DNA of 64,000 nt, from assembly GCA_016699835.1 (NCBI GenBank), contig CP064987.1, positions 3,162,001 through 3,226,000 on the forward strand, in the 5' to 3' direction. The translations under genes were made by a program, and so were the position numbers. This stretch comes from Phycisphaerales bacterium. GTDB taxonomy: Bacteria > Planctomycetota > Phycisphaerae > Phycisphaerales > UBA1924. How positions within the stretch are numbered: position 1 is the stretch's first letter; every line of letters starts with the position of its first letter. Of the stretch, positions 51,079 through 61,878 are shown in pieces. The notes under the pieces are model-generated. The model searched no databases. It saw only the letters and a program-made list of their open reading frames with translations, and was not told the origin of the DNA.

Positions 51079-51639
51079 TCACGACCACAAAGGGTCCAAC
51101 GCGCCCTCGTGCCGGAGCAGCCATTCCTTTCGCCACACGCCGCCGCCGAACCCGGTGAGTGTGCCATCGGCTCCAATGACGCGGTGGCAGGGGACGATGA
51201 TGGGGATGGAGTTCGCGCCGTTGGCCGCGCCGACCGCTCTCGAGGCGTTCACGTATCCGACACGCCGGGCGAGTTCGCCATAGGAGATCGTCGTGCCGAA
51301 GTTGATGGTACGAAGTTCTCGCCAGACGGATTGGCGGAAGAGCGTTCCAGCGGCGTCCACCGAGACCTCGAACTCGCGCCGCGTGCCACCGAAATACTCG
51401 TGGAGTTCACGTGTCGCCTGATCAAGGACTCGCCGCGCCAAGTCGTTGCCACAAGGTGTGGGATCTCCCGGCGTGGCGTCGAACTCGATCGCGATCACGC
51501 CGCGAGCCGATGCACGCACCAGTAGCAGTCCGATTGGTGTCTCGATCGTCTCGGACGCCACCGACAACGCTGGTTCGACGCCGCGTTCGATACCGATAGA
51601 TCGTGCCTCGATGCGTATCTTCGCCGGTGCGCTCTCCAT
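51079..51639 (-). CDS. ogt: Methylated-DNA--protein-cysteine methyltransferase
   Basis: The enzyme removes alkyl groups from O6-alkylguanine onto its own Cys. The 186-residue protein has the active-site motif IPIIVPCHRVIGADGTLTGF, the helix-turn-helix part TISYGELARRVGYVNASRAVG and the C-terminal GGVWRKEWLLRHEG. GGAGGA precedes ATG 51639, which I prefer to the upstream in-frame start. It diverges from miaA across 23 bp. Confidence 0.93.
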   Translation of the reverse strand: MESAPAKIRIEARSIGIERGVEPALSVASETIETPIGLLLVRASARGVIAIEFDATPGDPTPCGNDLARRVLDQATRELHEYFGGTRREFEVSVDAAGTLFRQSVWRELRTINFGTTISYGELARRVGYVNASRAVGAANGANSIPIIVPCHRVIGADGTLTGFGGGVWRKEWLLRHEGALDPLWS

Positions 51640-51662
51640 CGCGTCTCCTCCAACAATCCATC

Positions 51663-52670
51663 GTGCCGAACGAATCGCCAATACTCCCCGTGATCATTGG
51701 CCCCACGGCGTCGGGAAAGTCCGACCTTGCCGTTGAACTCGCGTTGCACTTCAATGGGCGCGCCCGTCCGGCCGAGATCCTCTCCGCCGACTCGGTGCAA
51801 ATCTTCCGCCACCTCGACATCGGCTCGGCCAAGCCCACTCTCGACGAACGCCGCGGCGTGCCGCACCACCTGATCGACCTCGCCGAGCCGACCGAACGGT
51901 TCACCGTCGCCGATTGGCTCGGGGCGTGCAACAGGAGGATCGATGAGTGCCGCGCTCGCGGCGTGATCCCCATCGTCGTCGGCGGGACGCATCTCTCGAT
52001 CAAGGCCCTGGTCGATGGGATCTTCGAGGGGCCGGCGGGCGACCCCGAGTTGCGCGCGCGCCTCGCCTCGCTTCCAGCCGAGGAACTCCGCGCCAAACTC
52101 GAGGCCGCCGACCCGGACGCGGCCGCACGCCTCCACCCCAACGATCTCCGCCGCACGATCCGGGCGCTCGAGGTGCACACGTTGACCGGTCGCCCGATCT
52201 CGCGGCAACAAACACAGTGGGACGAGTGGACTCCACGAGAGACAAGTTCCGAAGCCGACACGCCGCAGACGCCCGGCGCCCGTCGGCGTGAGGCGCAACT
52301 GATCATCCTTCACTGGCCGACGGAACTCCTCAATCGCCGCATCAACGCACGCGTCAAGGTGATGATGGAGCGTGGCCTTCTCGACGAAGTCCGATCGCTC
52401 CACGAGCGGGGACTCTTCGGCCCGCAGACGTGCGAGGCTTTGGGATACAAGCAACTCCTCTCCCACCTGCGTGGCGAGTGCCCGATCGAGGACGCCGTCG
52501 AGAAGATCAAGATCGAGACTCGCCGCTTTGCGAAGAATCAGCGGACGTGGCTTCGCCGCTTGTCGGCCCCAACTCCGGGCGCACCGAGACCGATCGTGAT
52601 CGACGCAGAGACCTTGCCCCGCGATCGGTGGCCTGAACTCGTGCTCGATTCGCTCAGCATCCGGCGTTGA
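51663..52670 (+). CDS. miaA: tRNA dimethylallyltransferase
   Basis: MiaA adds a dimethylallyl group to A37 of tRNAs reading U-starting codons. The 335-residue protein has the P-loop IIGPTASGKSDLAVELA, LSADSVQIFRHLDIGSAKP, HHLIDLAEPTERFTVADW, VVGGTHLSIKALVDG, EALGYKQLLSHL and RRFAKNQRTWLRR. Start: GTG 51663 just before the conserved N-terminus; an earlier in-frame GTG at 51603 would overlap the ogt start. Its end overlaps the convergent 52654-55839 gene by 17 bp. Confidence 0.93.
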   Translation: MPNESPILPVIIGPTASGKSDLAVELALHFNGRARPAEILSADSVQIFRHLDIGSAKPTLDERRGVPHHLIDLAEPTERFTVADWLGACNRRIDECRARGVIPIVVGGTHLSIKALVDGIFEGPAGDPELRARLASLPAEELRAKLEAADPDAAARLHPNDLRRTIRALEVHTLTGRPISRQQTQWDEWTPRETSSEADTPQTPGARRREAQLIILHWPTELLNRRINARVKVMMERGLLDEVRSLHERGLFGPQTCEALGYKQLLSHLRGECPIEDAVEKIKIETRRFAKNQRTWLRRLSAPTPGAPRPIVIDAETLPRDRWPELVLDSLSIRR

Positions 52671-55600
52671 AGCGGGTGATGAAGTAGAGCAGATCGTCGA
52701 TCGTCACGGCGTCGTCCATGTCGCCGGTTCCCGTGCCATTATCGACGTCGGCCTCGACATTGCCGGCGTTGAACAGACCCAGGTAGTGGATGAGGTCGTC
52801 GATGGTGACGGCGCCGTCGGGAACTCCCACCCCCAAGGCATTGTCGACGTCGGCGGCGCAGACCGGTGGATATGGCGGCTCGTCGACCAAGACGAGCTCC
52901 TGGGCGATGAGACCCGAGTCCTGGAAGACGAGATAGCGTGCACGCTGAGCGAGGAGTTGACGCCGCTGGTGGGCCGAAAGCGTTGGCTCGAGCCAGGGAT
53001 CGACAAGAACGGTCAGCCCAAAGTTGTGATGGTGCGGTGTGCCGGTGAGGGCGTCGGTGTTGTGGATCACGATGGGCTGTGTGGTGACACCGGTGATGGT
53101 GGCCTCGCCAAATCCGACGACGGGAGCGGTGTACCCGGCGACAATCTCCGCGGGTGCACCGCGGAGTGAGAACGTGGTGTCGATGGTTTCACCGCCGGCC
53201 GCCGTCTCGTTCCAAGGTGAGAACGAGAGGGGTTCGAGTTCGCGGACCAGCCCGAGGCCGACGCCATCCTCCAGCGTGGTGTCGAGGCCTTCCCAGGTGA
53301 GAATGGGCTTTGGTGTAGAGTGTCTGACACCCAGCCCGAGGACTCGATGCCCGCCGCTGGTTCCATGGCCAAAGTCCGAGGCGAGGACGATGGGGCCCTG
53401 TTCGACGCTGCGTCGGAGGGGGACATCGGGAATGGTGAGCGAGTAGACGCGATCCTGGACGCGCCAGGAGTGTGTGGCCGTGAAGGTAGTTGGGGTGAGC
53501 GTGCGCGTGTATTGAGCCTCGGGGAGCGTGGCGAAGTGGCCATCGATGTGCGAGGCGCCGCTGTTGGTCTTGAGGTCGCCCGTGATGGAATGGAGAAGGC
53601 CACCCTGGTTCACGACCTCGTCGGTGAGCCATTGTGATTTGACGGCGATGTCCAGGCGCGTCTTGAGGCGATGCCTTCCCACCGCGTCCCAGCCCTCGCC
53701 CTCATAGGTTCGATACGCCGTCGGCTCGCCCAGCATGAACGGCACCAGCGTGGGCGTCGTCGAGGCCTGGGGAAGCGGCCTGACCTGCTTGATCTCTAGG
53801 CCCTCGACGCCCGGCCCGCCGGCGATCGTGGTCTTCTTGAACTCGAAGTCAAGGTGATGGTCGGCGGGGCCGCCCTCCTGCACGAATCGTGCAGAGGCTT
53901 CGGCGAGAAGATCCGCGAGGCGGGTGTAATCCGCCGGATAGTCCATGACCATGTGCCCGAGTTGGGTGAGGTTCGAGTAGGCACGAATATTGGTGTACGT
54001 GCCGAAACTCAGTCGATCGATCTCGACTTCCTCGGGGATCTGGCCCGGTTCGGGGTTGGTGACGGAGTTGGCGCCGGGCTGGAGCGTCACGCGGATGCTG
54101 ACGCTGCCCGCGAGCCCGCCACGGCGTTCGACGATGGCGACGCCATTGGCAAGCTCGGTGTCGTCGGGGAAACTGTGATGGACGAGGACGCCCATGCCGA
54201 CCTCGTGCTCATGGACCCCCAGACGCAGACGCTGCACAAAGGCGTTGTCGTTGTAGAACGAGGCGTAGACACGTTTGATCGCCCGGAAGACGCCACGCTC
54301 ATTGGCCTCGGTGGGGTCGCACACGCTTGGGCCGACGGTGTCGGCGTCGAGGTCGTCCTGGAGACACCCGGAGTACGAGTCATAGAGGCCCGCGCCGGTG
54401 TACGACGCCGAGTCCTCAACATTGGTCGAGGAGCGGAACCGGATCTTGGTCTCTGGGTCGAGTTCATAGACGGGGCTTTGGAGCGTGGTGATAATTGCGT
54501 TTCGCAGCGCCGGCGAGAAGTCGGTCTGGCTGCCACGGATGAGGTCGCGAATGCCCGAGAGCGTGGTGGCGAGTGAGGCCGGCTCGGGTGGCCATGAGTA
54601 GCCGCTGAGCCGATCGTCGATCTCCTGGCGGAGAGTTCGTCCATTGTCGAGCGTCTGAGCCATGAAGGCGTTCCAGAGGTCGAATGTGAACGCGAGGCCC
54701 GGGCGTGTGGATTCGGGGATGGAGCGTCGCAGGAGGCCGTAGTTCGCGGCCTTGCCGCCGACGCGCGCGATGTCCGCCGGCGTGAGCAGATCGACGCCCA
54801 GCGCAACGGCGCCGGTGGACTGCATTGGGGCATATTGGAGCGGTGTGACGGCCTTGAGTTCGAGGAGTTCCGCCCACTGGACCTCGGTGATCGACGCGCC
54901 GGAGACCACGTCCACTCGAGGTCTGCCGAAGTCTTCGCTGGTGCGAAGGACCACACGCGTCCCGACTTTGGCCATGGCGGCCTGCTGAGCGGCGGGATCG
55001 ATGATCGCAGCGAAGGGGGTGCCATAGGTCCGCGCGAGGATCGCGACATGGGAGTTTGGCGTGGCCGGTGCAAGGCTCACGATTCCCGCCAGGAAGGGCA
55101 ACTCGGCGGGAACACCGTCGGTGATGAGGATGTCATCGGGTCCGATGTCACCACGTGCGTAGGCCTCGCCAATGTCGCTCGCGGCGACGTGCTTGAGCGT
55201 ACCGATCGCCCAGCCCTTGGTGTAGACGCGATTTCCCGAGGCCCAGCGCGAGATGCTGGAGACGGGGAAGCCGTTCGCGGCTAAGAATGCCGCGTCCTGT
55301 TCGGCGGCGGCCTGCTGCTCGAACGCGGGCATGTAGAACGCGAGGCGATCAGGAAGATCGAGACTCGCGGCGACGGCCTGGAGTTGGGCGAGCGCCTCCT
55401 CCCGCGTGTACGCATCGCGACGCACGAGTTGGATGCCATATTCCGGAGTGCTCCAGTTCCGGCCGGTGGGGAAGAGCACGGCGCCAATCATCGCCTGCTG
55501 ACCCGTCGCGTGGAGAGTGGCGGCGTCGTACTGCGCGCGCGTCATGCCAAGCAATGGGCGCAGCCAAGCCGAGCCGAAGTCGTAGTGGAAACGGATGTCG

Positions 55601-55839
55601 CGCGAGTTCTGGTAGTAGACGGTGCGGTGCGTGCCGGGTGCGGGCGTCTCGCAGGCGAGCATGGTGAACTTCACCCACTGGGCGTCGGCGCCTGGCTCTC
55701 CATAGACGACGAAGCTGTCGAACGGATCCGACAGAACGGATTTCCACGCGGAACCGGCGATCGCGCCGCACTGGCCCATCGTCTGGGCGCACCACATCAC
55801 AGCGGCCAACGCGACAATCATCCTCGACAAACGCATCAT
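52654..55839 (-). CDS. Secreted PEP-synthase-like protein with dockerin-like tail
   Basis: The 1061-residue protein has a signal peptide (MIVALAAVMWCAQTMGQC). At about residues 205-290 is a swivelling phosphohistidine-type segment, TPNSHVAILARTYGTPFAAI, with His264 where PEP synthase carries its phospho-His. It is followed at about 355-720 by a PPDK/PEP-synthase N-terminal ATP-grasp-like region (ARVGGKAANYGLLRRSIPE; IRFRSSTNVEDSASYTGAGL; EVGMGVLVHHSFPDD). The last ~65 residues are two Asp-rich repeats, GAVTIDDLIHYLGLFNAG and AVTIDDLLYFITRFNAGC, of the GC-type dockerin-like class. GGGAGG precedes ATG 55839. No extracytoplasmic reaction is known to me for such a protein. Confidence 0.82.
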   Translation of the reverse strand: MMRLSRMIVALAAVMWCAQTMGQCGAIAGSAWKSVLSDPFDSFVVYGEPGADAQWVKFTMLACETPAPGTHRTVYYQNSRDIRFHYDFGSAWLRPLLGMTRAQYDAATLHATGQQAMIGAVLFPTGRNWSTPEYGIQLVRRDAYTREEALAQLQAVAASLDLPDRLAFYMPAFEQQAAAEQDAAFLAANGFPVSSISRWASGNRVYTKGWAIGTLKHVAASDIGEAYARGDIGPDDILITDGVPAELPFLAGIVSLAPATPNSHVAILARTYGTPFAAIIDPAAQQAAMAKVGTRVVLRTSEDFGRPRVDVVSGASITEVQWAELLELKAVTPLQYAPMQSTGAVALGVDLLTPADIARVGGKAANYGLLRRSIPESTRPGLAFTFDLWNAFMAQTLDNGRTLRQEIDDRLSGYSWPPEPASLATTLSGIRDLIRGSQTDFSPALRNAIITTLQSPVYELDPETKIRFRSSTNVEDSASYTGAGLYDSYSGCLQDDLDADTVGPSVCDPTEANERGVFRAIKRVYASFYNDNAFVQRLRLGVHEHEVGMGVLVHHSFPDDTELANGVAIVERRGGLAGSVSIRVTLQPGANSVTNPEPGQIPEEVEIDRLSFGTYTNIRAYSNLTQLGHMVMDYPADYTRLADLLAEASARFVQEGGPADHHLDFEFKKTTIAGGPGVEGLEIKQVRPLPQASTTPTLVPFMLGEPTAYRTYEGEGWDAVGRHRLKTRLDIAVKSQWLTDEVVNQGGLLHSITGDLKTNSGASHIDGHFATLPEAQYTRTLTPTTFTATHSWRVQDRVYSLTIPDVPLRRSVEQGPIVLASDFGHGTSGGHRVLGLGVRHSTPKPILTWEGLDTTLEDGVGLGLVRELEPLSFSPWNETAAGGETIDTTFSLRGAPAEIVAGYTAPVVGFGEATITGVTTQPIVIHNTDALTGTPHHHNFGLTVLVDPWLEPTLSAHQRRQLLAQRARYLVFQDSGLIAQELVLVDEPPYPPVCAADVDNALGVGVPDGAVTIDDLIHYLGLFNAGNVEADVDNGTGTGDMDDAVTIDDLLYFITRFNAGC

Positions 55840-56172
55840 CGCTTTGCCTCCCGGGCTTCGAGCCTGTTCCCCACGATGCGTCGTCCGCCGGCTTCGACCA
55901 CTTCATGGTCGAGGCTCTCACCCCCTGCCAGTACGCTCAATGGCGTCTGTCAACACGGACACTCTCAGCCTAATCGAACTTGCTTCATGGTGCCAACGGT
56001 CATGCCGCAGAACTCACTGATTGTGACAATCCCAATGCACGAATACCGTACGTAATACGAACACATCGGACTTTCCTTGACATTCTGCCACACGCTCCCT
56101 TTCCTGTTCCCGCCGGTGGCATCATCTATATGTGTTCGCTGTTGCCGTACCCAGCCTTGACAAGCATCCCCT
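55840..56172. other. Intergenic stretch between divergent genes
   Basis: No gene is seen. A perfect 7-bp inverted repeat TCGACCA/TGGTCGA with a 5-nt loop lies near 55895-55915. A TTGACA at 56077-56082 could be a -35 box for topA, but no good -10 sits at the right distance. The region is lower in GC than its neighbours. Confidence 0.45.
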
Positions 56173-59043
56173 ATGGCCAAGAAACCTGCCTCGAAATCAC
56201 CCTCGCGCACCAAGAAATCGGCCGCTCACAAGGCGGAAGGTTCGGCGACCGCCGCGACCAAGGCTCCCACGAGATCGGCCGCTCGAGGGCGACGGCGCGG
56301 GCCGGCCCGCGGGACGGGCTTCAGCACGGGCGACGCCAAGAATCGGCACCTGGTGATCGTCGAGTCGCCCTCGAAAGCGAAAACCATCAACAAGTACCTG
56401 GGCAAGGACTACCTCGTCCTCGCCTCGGTCGGGCACGTCCGAGACCTTCCCAGCAAGAACCCCAAAGGCGTCAAGGCCCCGGTCCCGGGCGTGGACCTGG
56501 AGCACCGCTTCAAGCCGACGTATGTCGTCAGCGAGGACAAAGAGAAGGTCATCAGCGATCTGAAGCGGGCGGCGAAGGAGACACTGTCCTCGGGCCGCGA
56601 GGTCTGGTTCGCGACCGACTTGGATCGCGAGGGCGAGGCGATCGCGTGGCACCTGGCGCAGGAACTGGGGATCAGCGCCAAGACGGCGAAACGCGTGATC
56701 TTTGCCGCGATCACCAAGGGCGAGATCGAAAAGGCCTTCAGCAATCCGCACCCGATCGATGAGGATCGCGTGAACGCGCAGCAGGCGCGACGGATCCTGG
56801 ACCGGATTGTGGGATACCAGGTCTCGCCGCTGCTCTGGAAGAAGGTCGCCCGCGGTCTGTCCGCGGGGCGCGTGCAGTCGGTTGCCGTACGACTGGTCGT
56901 CGAGCGCGAGCGGGAGATCCGGGCGTTCATCCCCGACGAGGAGTGGTCGATCGGCGCGAACTTCGCACTCACGCAGAAGGACGCCGAGAAACTCGGCCCC
57001 GGGTGGCGGGCGTTCCTTGCGACGCGCGACGAGAAGAAGAATCCACCGACGGTCAAGGCCCAGAACGCGTGGCTGTCGGACCACCACGCCATCCGCGCCG
57101 ACCTCGTCGAGTACAACGGGAAGAAGTTCGATTCATCGATCCGCATCGACCAACTCCTCGGCTCGATCGCGGACTTCACGTCGGACGCGATCCGCGACCG
57201 GCTCGAGCGTGCATCGGCGGAGTTCTCGACCCCCGAGAAGCACGATCTGAGCAAGGCCATCACGAGAATCGCGGATTCGCTTGGCCTGCGCGACGCGCGC
57301 GCCACGCTGCGCGACGAGCCGACCGGTCGCGGGCCGGCACGATGGGTCCGCACGATCACGGGCAACCCCGACCCATCGCTCAAGTGGCTGGTCGATTCGA
57401 TCGAGACCAAACGCACAAAGGTTCGCCCCGCCCCGCCCTTCATCACGTCCACGTTGCAGCAGGCCGCCTCGAGCCGCCTCGGATTCGGCGCCCAGCGCAC
57501 CATGCGGGCCGCCCAGCAGTTGTACGAGGGCGTCGACATCCCCGGCGAGGGTCCCGTCGGCCTCATCACCTACATGCGTACCGACTCGACGCACCTCTCG
57601 GGGGATGCCCTCTCGATGGCGCGGACATACATCGGCTCGACCTTCGGCGACAAGTACCTCCCCGAGAAGCCCAACTTCTTCACCAGTTCCAACAAGGCCG
57701 CACAGGAGGCCCACGAGGCGATCCGCCCGACCAATCCCGCGTACACGCCCGATCGCGTGCGCAACTCGCTCTCGCCCGACCAGGCGCGCCTCTATCAACT
57801 GATCTGGGAGCGATTCGTCGCCTGCCAGATGACGCCCGCCGAGTGGGACTCGACGACGGCGCTTATCAAGGGCGGCAAGCCCGGCACGACCGCCGTCTTC
57901 AAGACCTCCGGTCGCGTCCTCATCTTCGACGGGTTCTATCGCGTCTCGGGCGTGCCCAAGGGCGACGACCTGAACCTCCCCGCGCTCTCGACCCAGCAGC
58001 CGCTGCACGCCTTCGACATCCAGCCGAGCCAGCGGTTCACCTCGCCACCGGCCAGATACTCCGAGGCCTCGCTCATCAAGGTGCTCGAGGCCGAGGGGAT
58101 CGGGCGGCCATCAACGTACGCGTCGATCATCTCCGTCATCCAGGACCGCAACTACGTGGAGGCGCTCGAGCGGCGCTTCTACGCGACGGACCTGGGCGAG
58201 GTCGTGACCGACAAACTCATCGAGGCCTTCCCCAACATCCTCGACGTCGGCTACACGCGCGAGATGGAGTCGCAACTCGACAAGGTCGAGGAAGACCACC
58301 TCGACTGGGTCGACATGCTCGCGCGGTTCTATGGCCCGTTCAAGCGATCGCTCGAAGAGGCCGAGACGACGCTCAAGCACGCGAAGGCGGAGACGACGCC
58401 CGCGCCCGACGAGTACAAGTGCCCACAGTGCGGCAGCCCGCTGGTCTATCGATTCGGAAAGAACGGGCGGTTCCTCTCGTGCTCGACGTACCCAGAGTGT
58501 AACTACGCCAGCCCCGTCGATCGCGAGGGAAAGCCGCGCCCAGCCGCCGAGACGGTCGATGTCGCGTGCCCGAAGTGTGGCAGCGCGATGACCAAACGTG
58601 TCGGTCGTTTCGGGCCGTTCCTCGGCTGCTCGAAGTATGGCGACAAGACGGCACCCTGCGACGGCATCCTGAATCTCGATCGCAAGGGTCGCGTCGTCGC
58701 GCCCTCGGCCCCGGCGTACGCCACGGACATCCCCTGCCCGACGTGCGAGAGCCCGCTGCATCTGCGCACCGGGACGCGCGGGCCATGGCTCGGGTGCTCG
58801 CGGTTCCCCAAGTGCCGAGGCCGCGGGAAATGGAACGATCTCCCCGAGGAGAAACGCGAGGAACTCCTCAAGGCGCTCCAGGCCCACGAGAAGGCGAACC
58901 CCGTGCCGGTGATCAAGACCATGTCGGGGAGGGCGCTCACGGACTCGAATGGCAAGCCCTTGCCCAATGCCGAGCCGATCGGGGTCAAGCCGGATGAGGA
59001 GCCAGCCGAGATGGAAGACGCGGCGGAGGAGACGGCGGCGTAA
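56173..59043 (+). CDS. topA: DNA topoisomerase I
   Basis: TopA relaxes negative supercoils by passing one strand. The 956-residue protein has a Lys/Ala/Arg-rich N-terminal extension (~55 residues), the Toprim domain (LVIVESPSKAKTINKYLG; WFATDLDREGEAIAWHLA), RGLSAGRVQSVAVRLVVERE, the active Tyr467 in GLITYMRTDST, QEAHEAIRPT and EGIGRPSTYASIISVIQDR. Three C4 zinc fingers follow at the C-terminus (CPQC...CSTYPEC; CPKC...CSKYGDKTAPC; CPTC...CSRFPKC) and an acidic tail. A small membrane protein gene follows after 5 bp. Confidence 0.97.
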   Translation: MAKKPASKSPSRTKKSAAHKAEGSATAATKAPTRSAARGRRRGPARGTGFSTGDAKNRHLVIVESPSKAKTINKYLGKDYLVLASVGHVRDLPSKNPKGVKAPVPGVDLEHRFKPTYVVSEDKEKVISDLKRAAKETLSSGREVWFATDLDREGEAIAWHLAQELGISAKTAKRVIFAAITKGEIEKAFSNPHPIDEDRVNAQQARRILDRIVGYQVSPLLWKKVARGLSAGRVQSVAVRLVVEREREIRAFIPDEEWSIGANFALTQKDAEKLGPGWRAFLATRDEKKNPPTVKAQNAWLSDHHAIRADLVEYNGKKFDSSIRIDQLLGSIADFTSDAIRDRLERASAEFSTPEKHDLSKAITRIADSLGLRDARATLRDEPTGRGPARWVRTITGNPDPSLKWLVDSIETKRTKVRPAPPFITSTLQQAASSRLGFGAQRTMRAAQQLYEGVDIPGEGPVGLITYMRTDSTHLSGDALSMARTYIGSTFGDKYLPEKPNFFTSSNKAAQEAHEAIRPTNPAYTPDRVRNSLSPDQARLYQLIWERFVACQMTPAEWDSTTALIKGGKPGTTAVFKTSGRVLIFDGFYRVSGVPKGDDLNLPALSTQQPLHAFDIQPSQRFTSPPARYSEASLIKVLEAEGIGRPSTYASIISVIQDRNYVEALERRFYATDLGEVVTDKLIEAFPNILDVGYTREMESQLDKVEEDHLDWVDMLARFYGPFKRSLEEAETTLKHAKAETTPAPDEYKCPQCGSPLVYRFGKNGRFLSCSTYPECNYASPVDREGKPRPAAETVDVACPKCGSAMTKRVGRFGPFLGCSKYGDKTAPCDGILNLDRKGRVVAPSAPAYATDIPCPTCESPLHLRTGTRGPWLGCSRFPKCRGRGKWNDLPEEKREELLKALQAHEKANPVPVIKTMSGRALTDSNGKPLPNAEPIGVKPDEEPAEMEDAAEETAA

Positions 59044-59048
59044 TCGAG

Positions 59049-59498
59049 GTGTCACCCCTCCAGATCACCATCCTGGTCATCGCGTTCGTGGGCACTGACC
59101 TGCTCGTCATATCCTTTGTACTCTGGAGCGTGACCGGACAGATCCGCGAGTTGGCTGGGCGATTCCCCGCGCGCGACGCTTCGCCCGATGCGGTCACGCG
59201 CCGGTTCCAGTCCTTCCGCTTCGGGAGCGTCAGCCTCGGCGGGAGTTTCCACGTTGGCGTCGATGAAGCGTTTCTGCACCTCCAACCCACGTGGCTCGCG
59301 CGTCGCCTTGCGATTCCGGCGATGAGCATCCCATGGGATGAGATCCGACTTCGCGATGCCACGCCTCGGAAGTTCAAGGGCATCCTCGGCCTTCGGGCCA
59401 CCATCGGGACCGGTCCGGGTGCGATCGACCTCAGCGGGCCGGCGTGGTGCCTGGAGTTTGCCGAGGCGGGCAAGCCGGCTCCTCGCGAAACTCTCTGA
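59049..59498 (+). CDS. Small membrane-anchored protein of unknown function
   Basis: The 149-residue product starts with GTG 59049, five bases after the topA stop, so it is very likely cotranscribed. One N-terminal helix (ITILVIAFVGTDLLVISFVL) is followed by a soluble part with VSLGGSFHVGVDEAFLHLQP, RLAIPAMSIPWDEIRLRDAT and FKGILGLRATIG. The second half resembles a bacterial PH-like domain, but that is only an impression. Confidence 0.6.
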   Translation: MSPLQITILVIAFVGTDLLVISFVLWSVTGQIRELAGRFPARDASPDAVTRRFQSFRFGSVSLGGSFHVGVDEAFLHLQPTWLARRLAIPAMSIPWDEIRLRDATPRKFKGILGLRATIGTGPGAIDLSGPAWCLEFAEAGKPAPRETL

Positions 59499-59607
59499 CG
59501 GCTTCACTGGGCGCGCCTCACGATCAGCAACCATCAATCGCAAACGCCGGGTTCGCGATCGGCCGGAGTGCCAGCAGTCTCCATGACTTCGTGGTCGGCT
59601 TGCAGAC

Positions 59608-59640
59608 AAAAAGAAGCACCCCGCCTTTCGACGGGGTGCC
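59608..59640 (-). terminator. Intrinsic terminator of the prepilin-like gene
   Basis: An 8-bp perfect stem GCACCCCG/CGGGGTGC with an 8-nt loop is followed on the minus strand by TTCTTTTTGT. It lies about 30 bp past the stop of the 59671-60600 gene. Confidence 0.88.
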
Positions 59641-59670
59641 TTGAAGTGCTTCGAAGTTCGCGTAATGCGA

Positions 59671-60600
<930 letters not shown>

Positions 60601-61404
60601 TGAATACTCCTGAGTGTTCATTCCGGCGTTCGCACCGTGCGAAGACCGGTATCCCTACCAACCCTCCGACCCCACGTGGGAGAAACTGGGAGGGAACCCG
60701 ACGATCTGTTGCGTGGCGGCCGTGGATTGCTGGGCCTGACTCGTGTTCCCCCGCGCTCGCGACGCGGCAGGTGCAACGGTTCAGGGGGCAGTCCCGGCCG
60801 ACCATCGGCCCGACCTCACCTTGGCCCGTGATTCCGAAGGGAATCGCGTTCAAGGCGACCTGGGTGGAAACTCCAAGAACCCCCGGCCGATCGTCGACGC
60901 CGGAGTTCAGATTGGGAGGAGTCCCCATCCATTCCAATTTGTCGGCAGGTTCCCGTTTCTCTCGAGCGTGGATCATTCGGCGGCCGTGAAACCGCCCATG
61001 AGTGCGTCACGATTCGTTCATATCGCTCGAAAAGTCCCAAGAACCTCCACAGACGCGAACCAGACGAACAAGATTTCCTGAACCCAGCCAACGAGACCCG
61101 TGATCCTCATCCCGAGTCTCGATCGTCAAGGCTCACTCTTCCCCACGCTCCTGTGCCTCCGGTCGCGAGCCGTGTGGTCCAGGGAGATGGGTAAGGTACA
61201 CGAATCGATACGCCTGTCAACCACGGCGGTTGCCGGAATCTGGGACCCATCGGGGATCCGGCCAGACCGTGAGGAAGGCCGCGGACTCGATCCATATCCT
61301 TGTTCTCGGCCTGTGAAGGATGTGAAGTTGGGAAATTCGGCGAGAACCTGCACCTAACTCGCTGTGCCGAAACGACCTGCGAACGATTTGCGAACGGAGG
61401 ACCC
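60601..61404. other. 800-bp gap upstream of two divergent genes
   Basis: No open frame here has a start, ribosome site and protein-like composition, and no tRNA or known RNA is recognised. A small hairpin (TCGCACGGTGCGA type) lies near 60630. It must contain the promoters of the prepilin-like gene and of the RidA-like gene; GGAGG (61396-61400) is the ribosome site of the latter. A small RNA or decayed gene cannot be excluded. Confidence 0.5.
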
Positions 61405-61866
61405 ATGAGCACGATTGAGACACGACTGGCGGAACTTCATGTGACCATTCAGTCACCTGGTGCGCCCGCCGGTTCGTATGTTCCGGCGGTTCGTACGGGG
61501 AATCTGGTGTTTCTGTCCGGACAGATCCCGAAAGTGGGGGGGCAGATGCTGGCGAGCGGGGCCGTGCCGTCGAAGGTGAGCGTGGAGAAGGCGCAGGAGT
61601 GTGCGCGCGCGTGCGTGGTGAATGCGCTGGCGGTCTTGAAGGCGGAACTCGGCGACCTCGATCGGATCCGGCGGATCGTCCGCGTCGGCGTGTTCGTGTG
61701 CAGCGATCCGGGGTTCACGGATCAGCCGAAGGTCGGGAACGGGGCGAGCGATTTTCTGGTGAGCGTTTTTGGGGAGCGGGGCAAGCACGCCCGGGCGGCG
61801 GTGGGAAGCGTGGCGCTGCCGCTGGGGGCGCCGGTGGAGGTGGAGATGATCGTGGAGGTGGAGTGA
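61405..61866 (+). CDS. RidA/YjgF-family protein
   Basis: The 153-residue protein fits the longer RidA-like subfamily (about 150 residues rather than 128): SYVPAVRTGNLVFLSGQIPK, CARACVVNALAVLKAELGDL, RIVRVGVFVCSDPGF and KHARAAVGSVALPLGAPVEV with VEMIVEVE at the end. The Arg in ARAAVG matches the position that binds imine carboxylates in RidA, which hydrolyses reactive 2-aminoacrylate. GGAGG lies upstream of ATG 61405. It is not coupled to a recognisable pathway gene. Confidence 0.88.
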   Translation: MSTIETRLAELHVTIQSPGAPAGSYVPAVRTGNLVFLSGQIPKVGGQMLASGAVPSKVSVEKAQECARACVVNALAVLKAELGDLDRIRRIVRVGVFVCSDPGFTDQPKVGNGASDFLVSVFGERGKHARAAVGSVALPLGAPVEVEMIVEVE

Positions 61867-61878
61867 ACTGAAGGCGAA

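Noticed and set aside
56077..56082. TTGACA as a topA promoter
   Set aside because: No acceptable -10 box lies 16-18 bp downstream, so I did not call a promoter.
60743..61081. 112-codon frame in the gap before the RidA-like gene
   Set aside because: No ribosome site, no recognisable motif and poor codon pattern.
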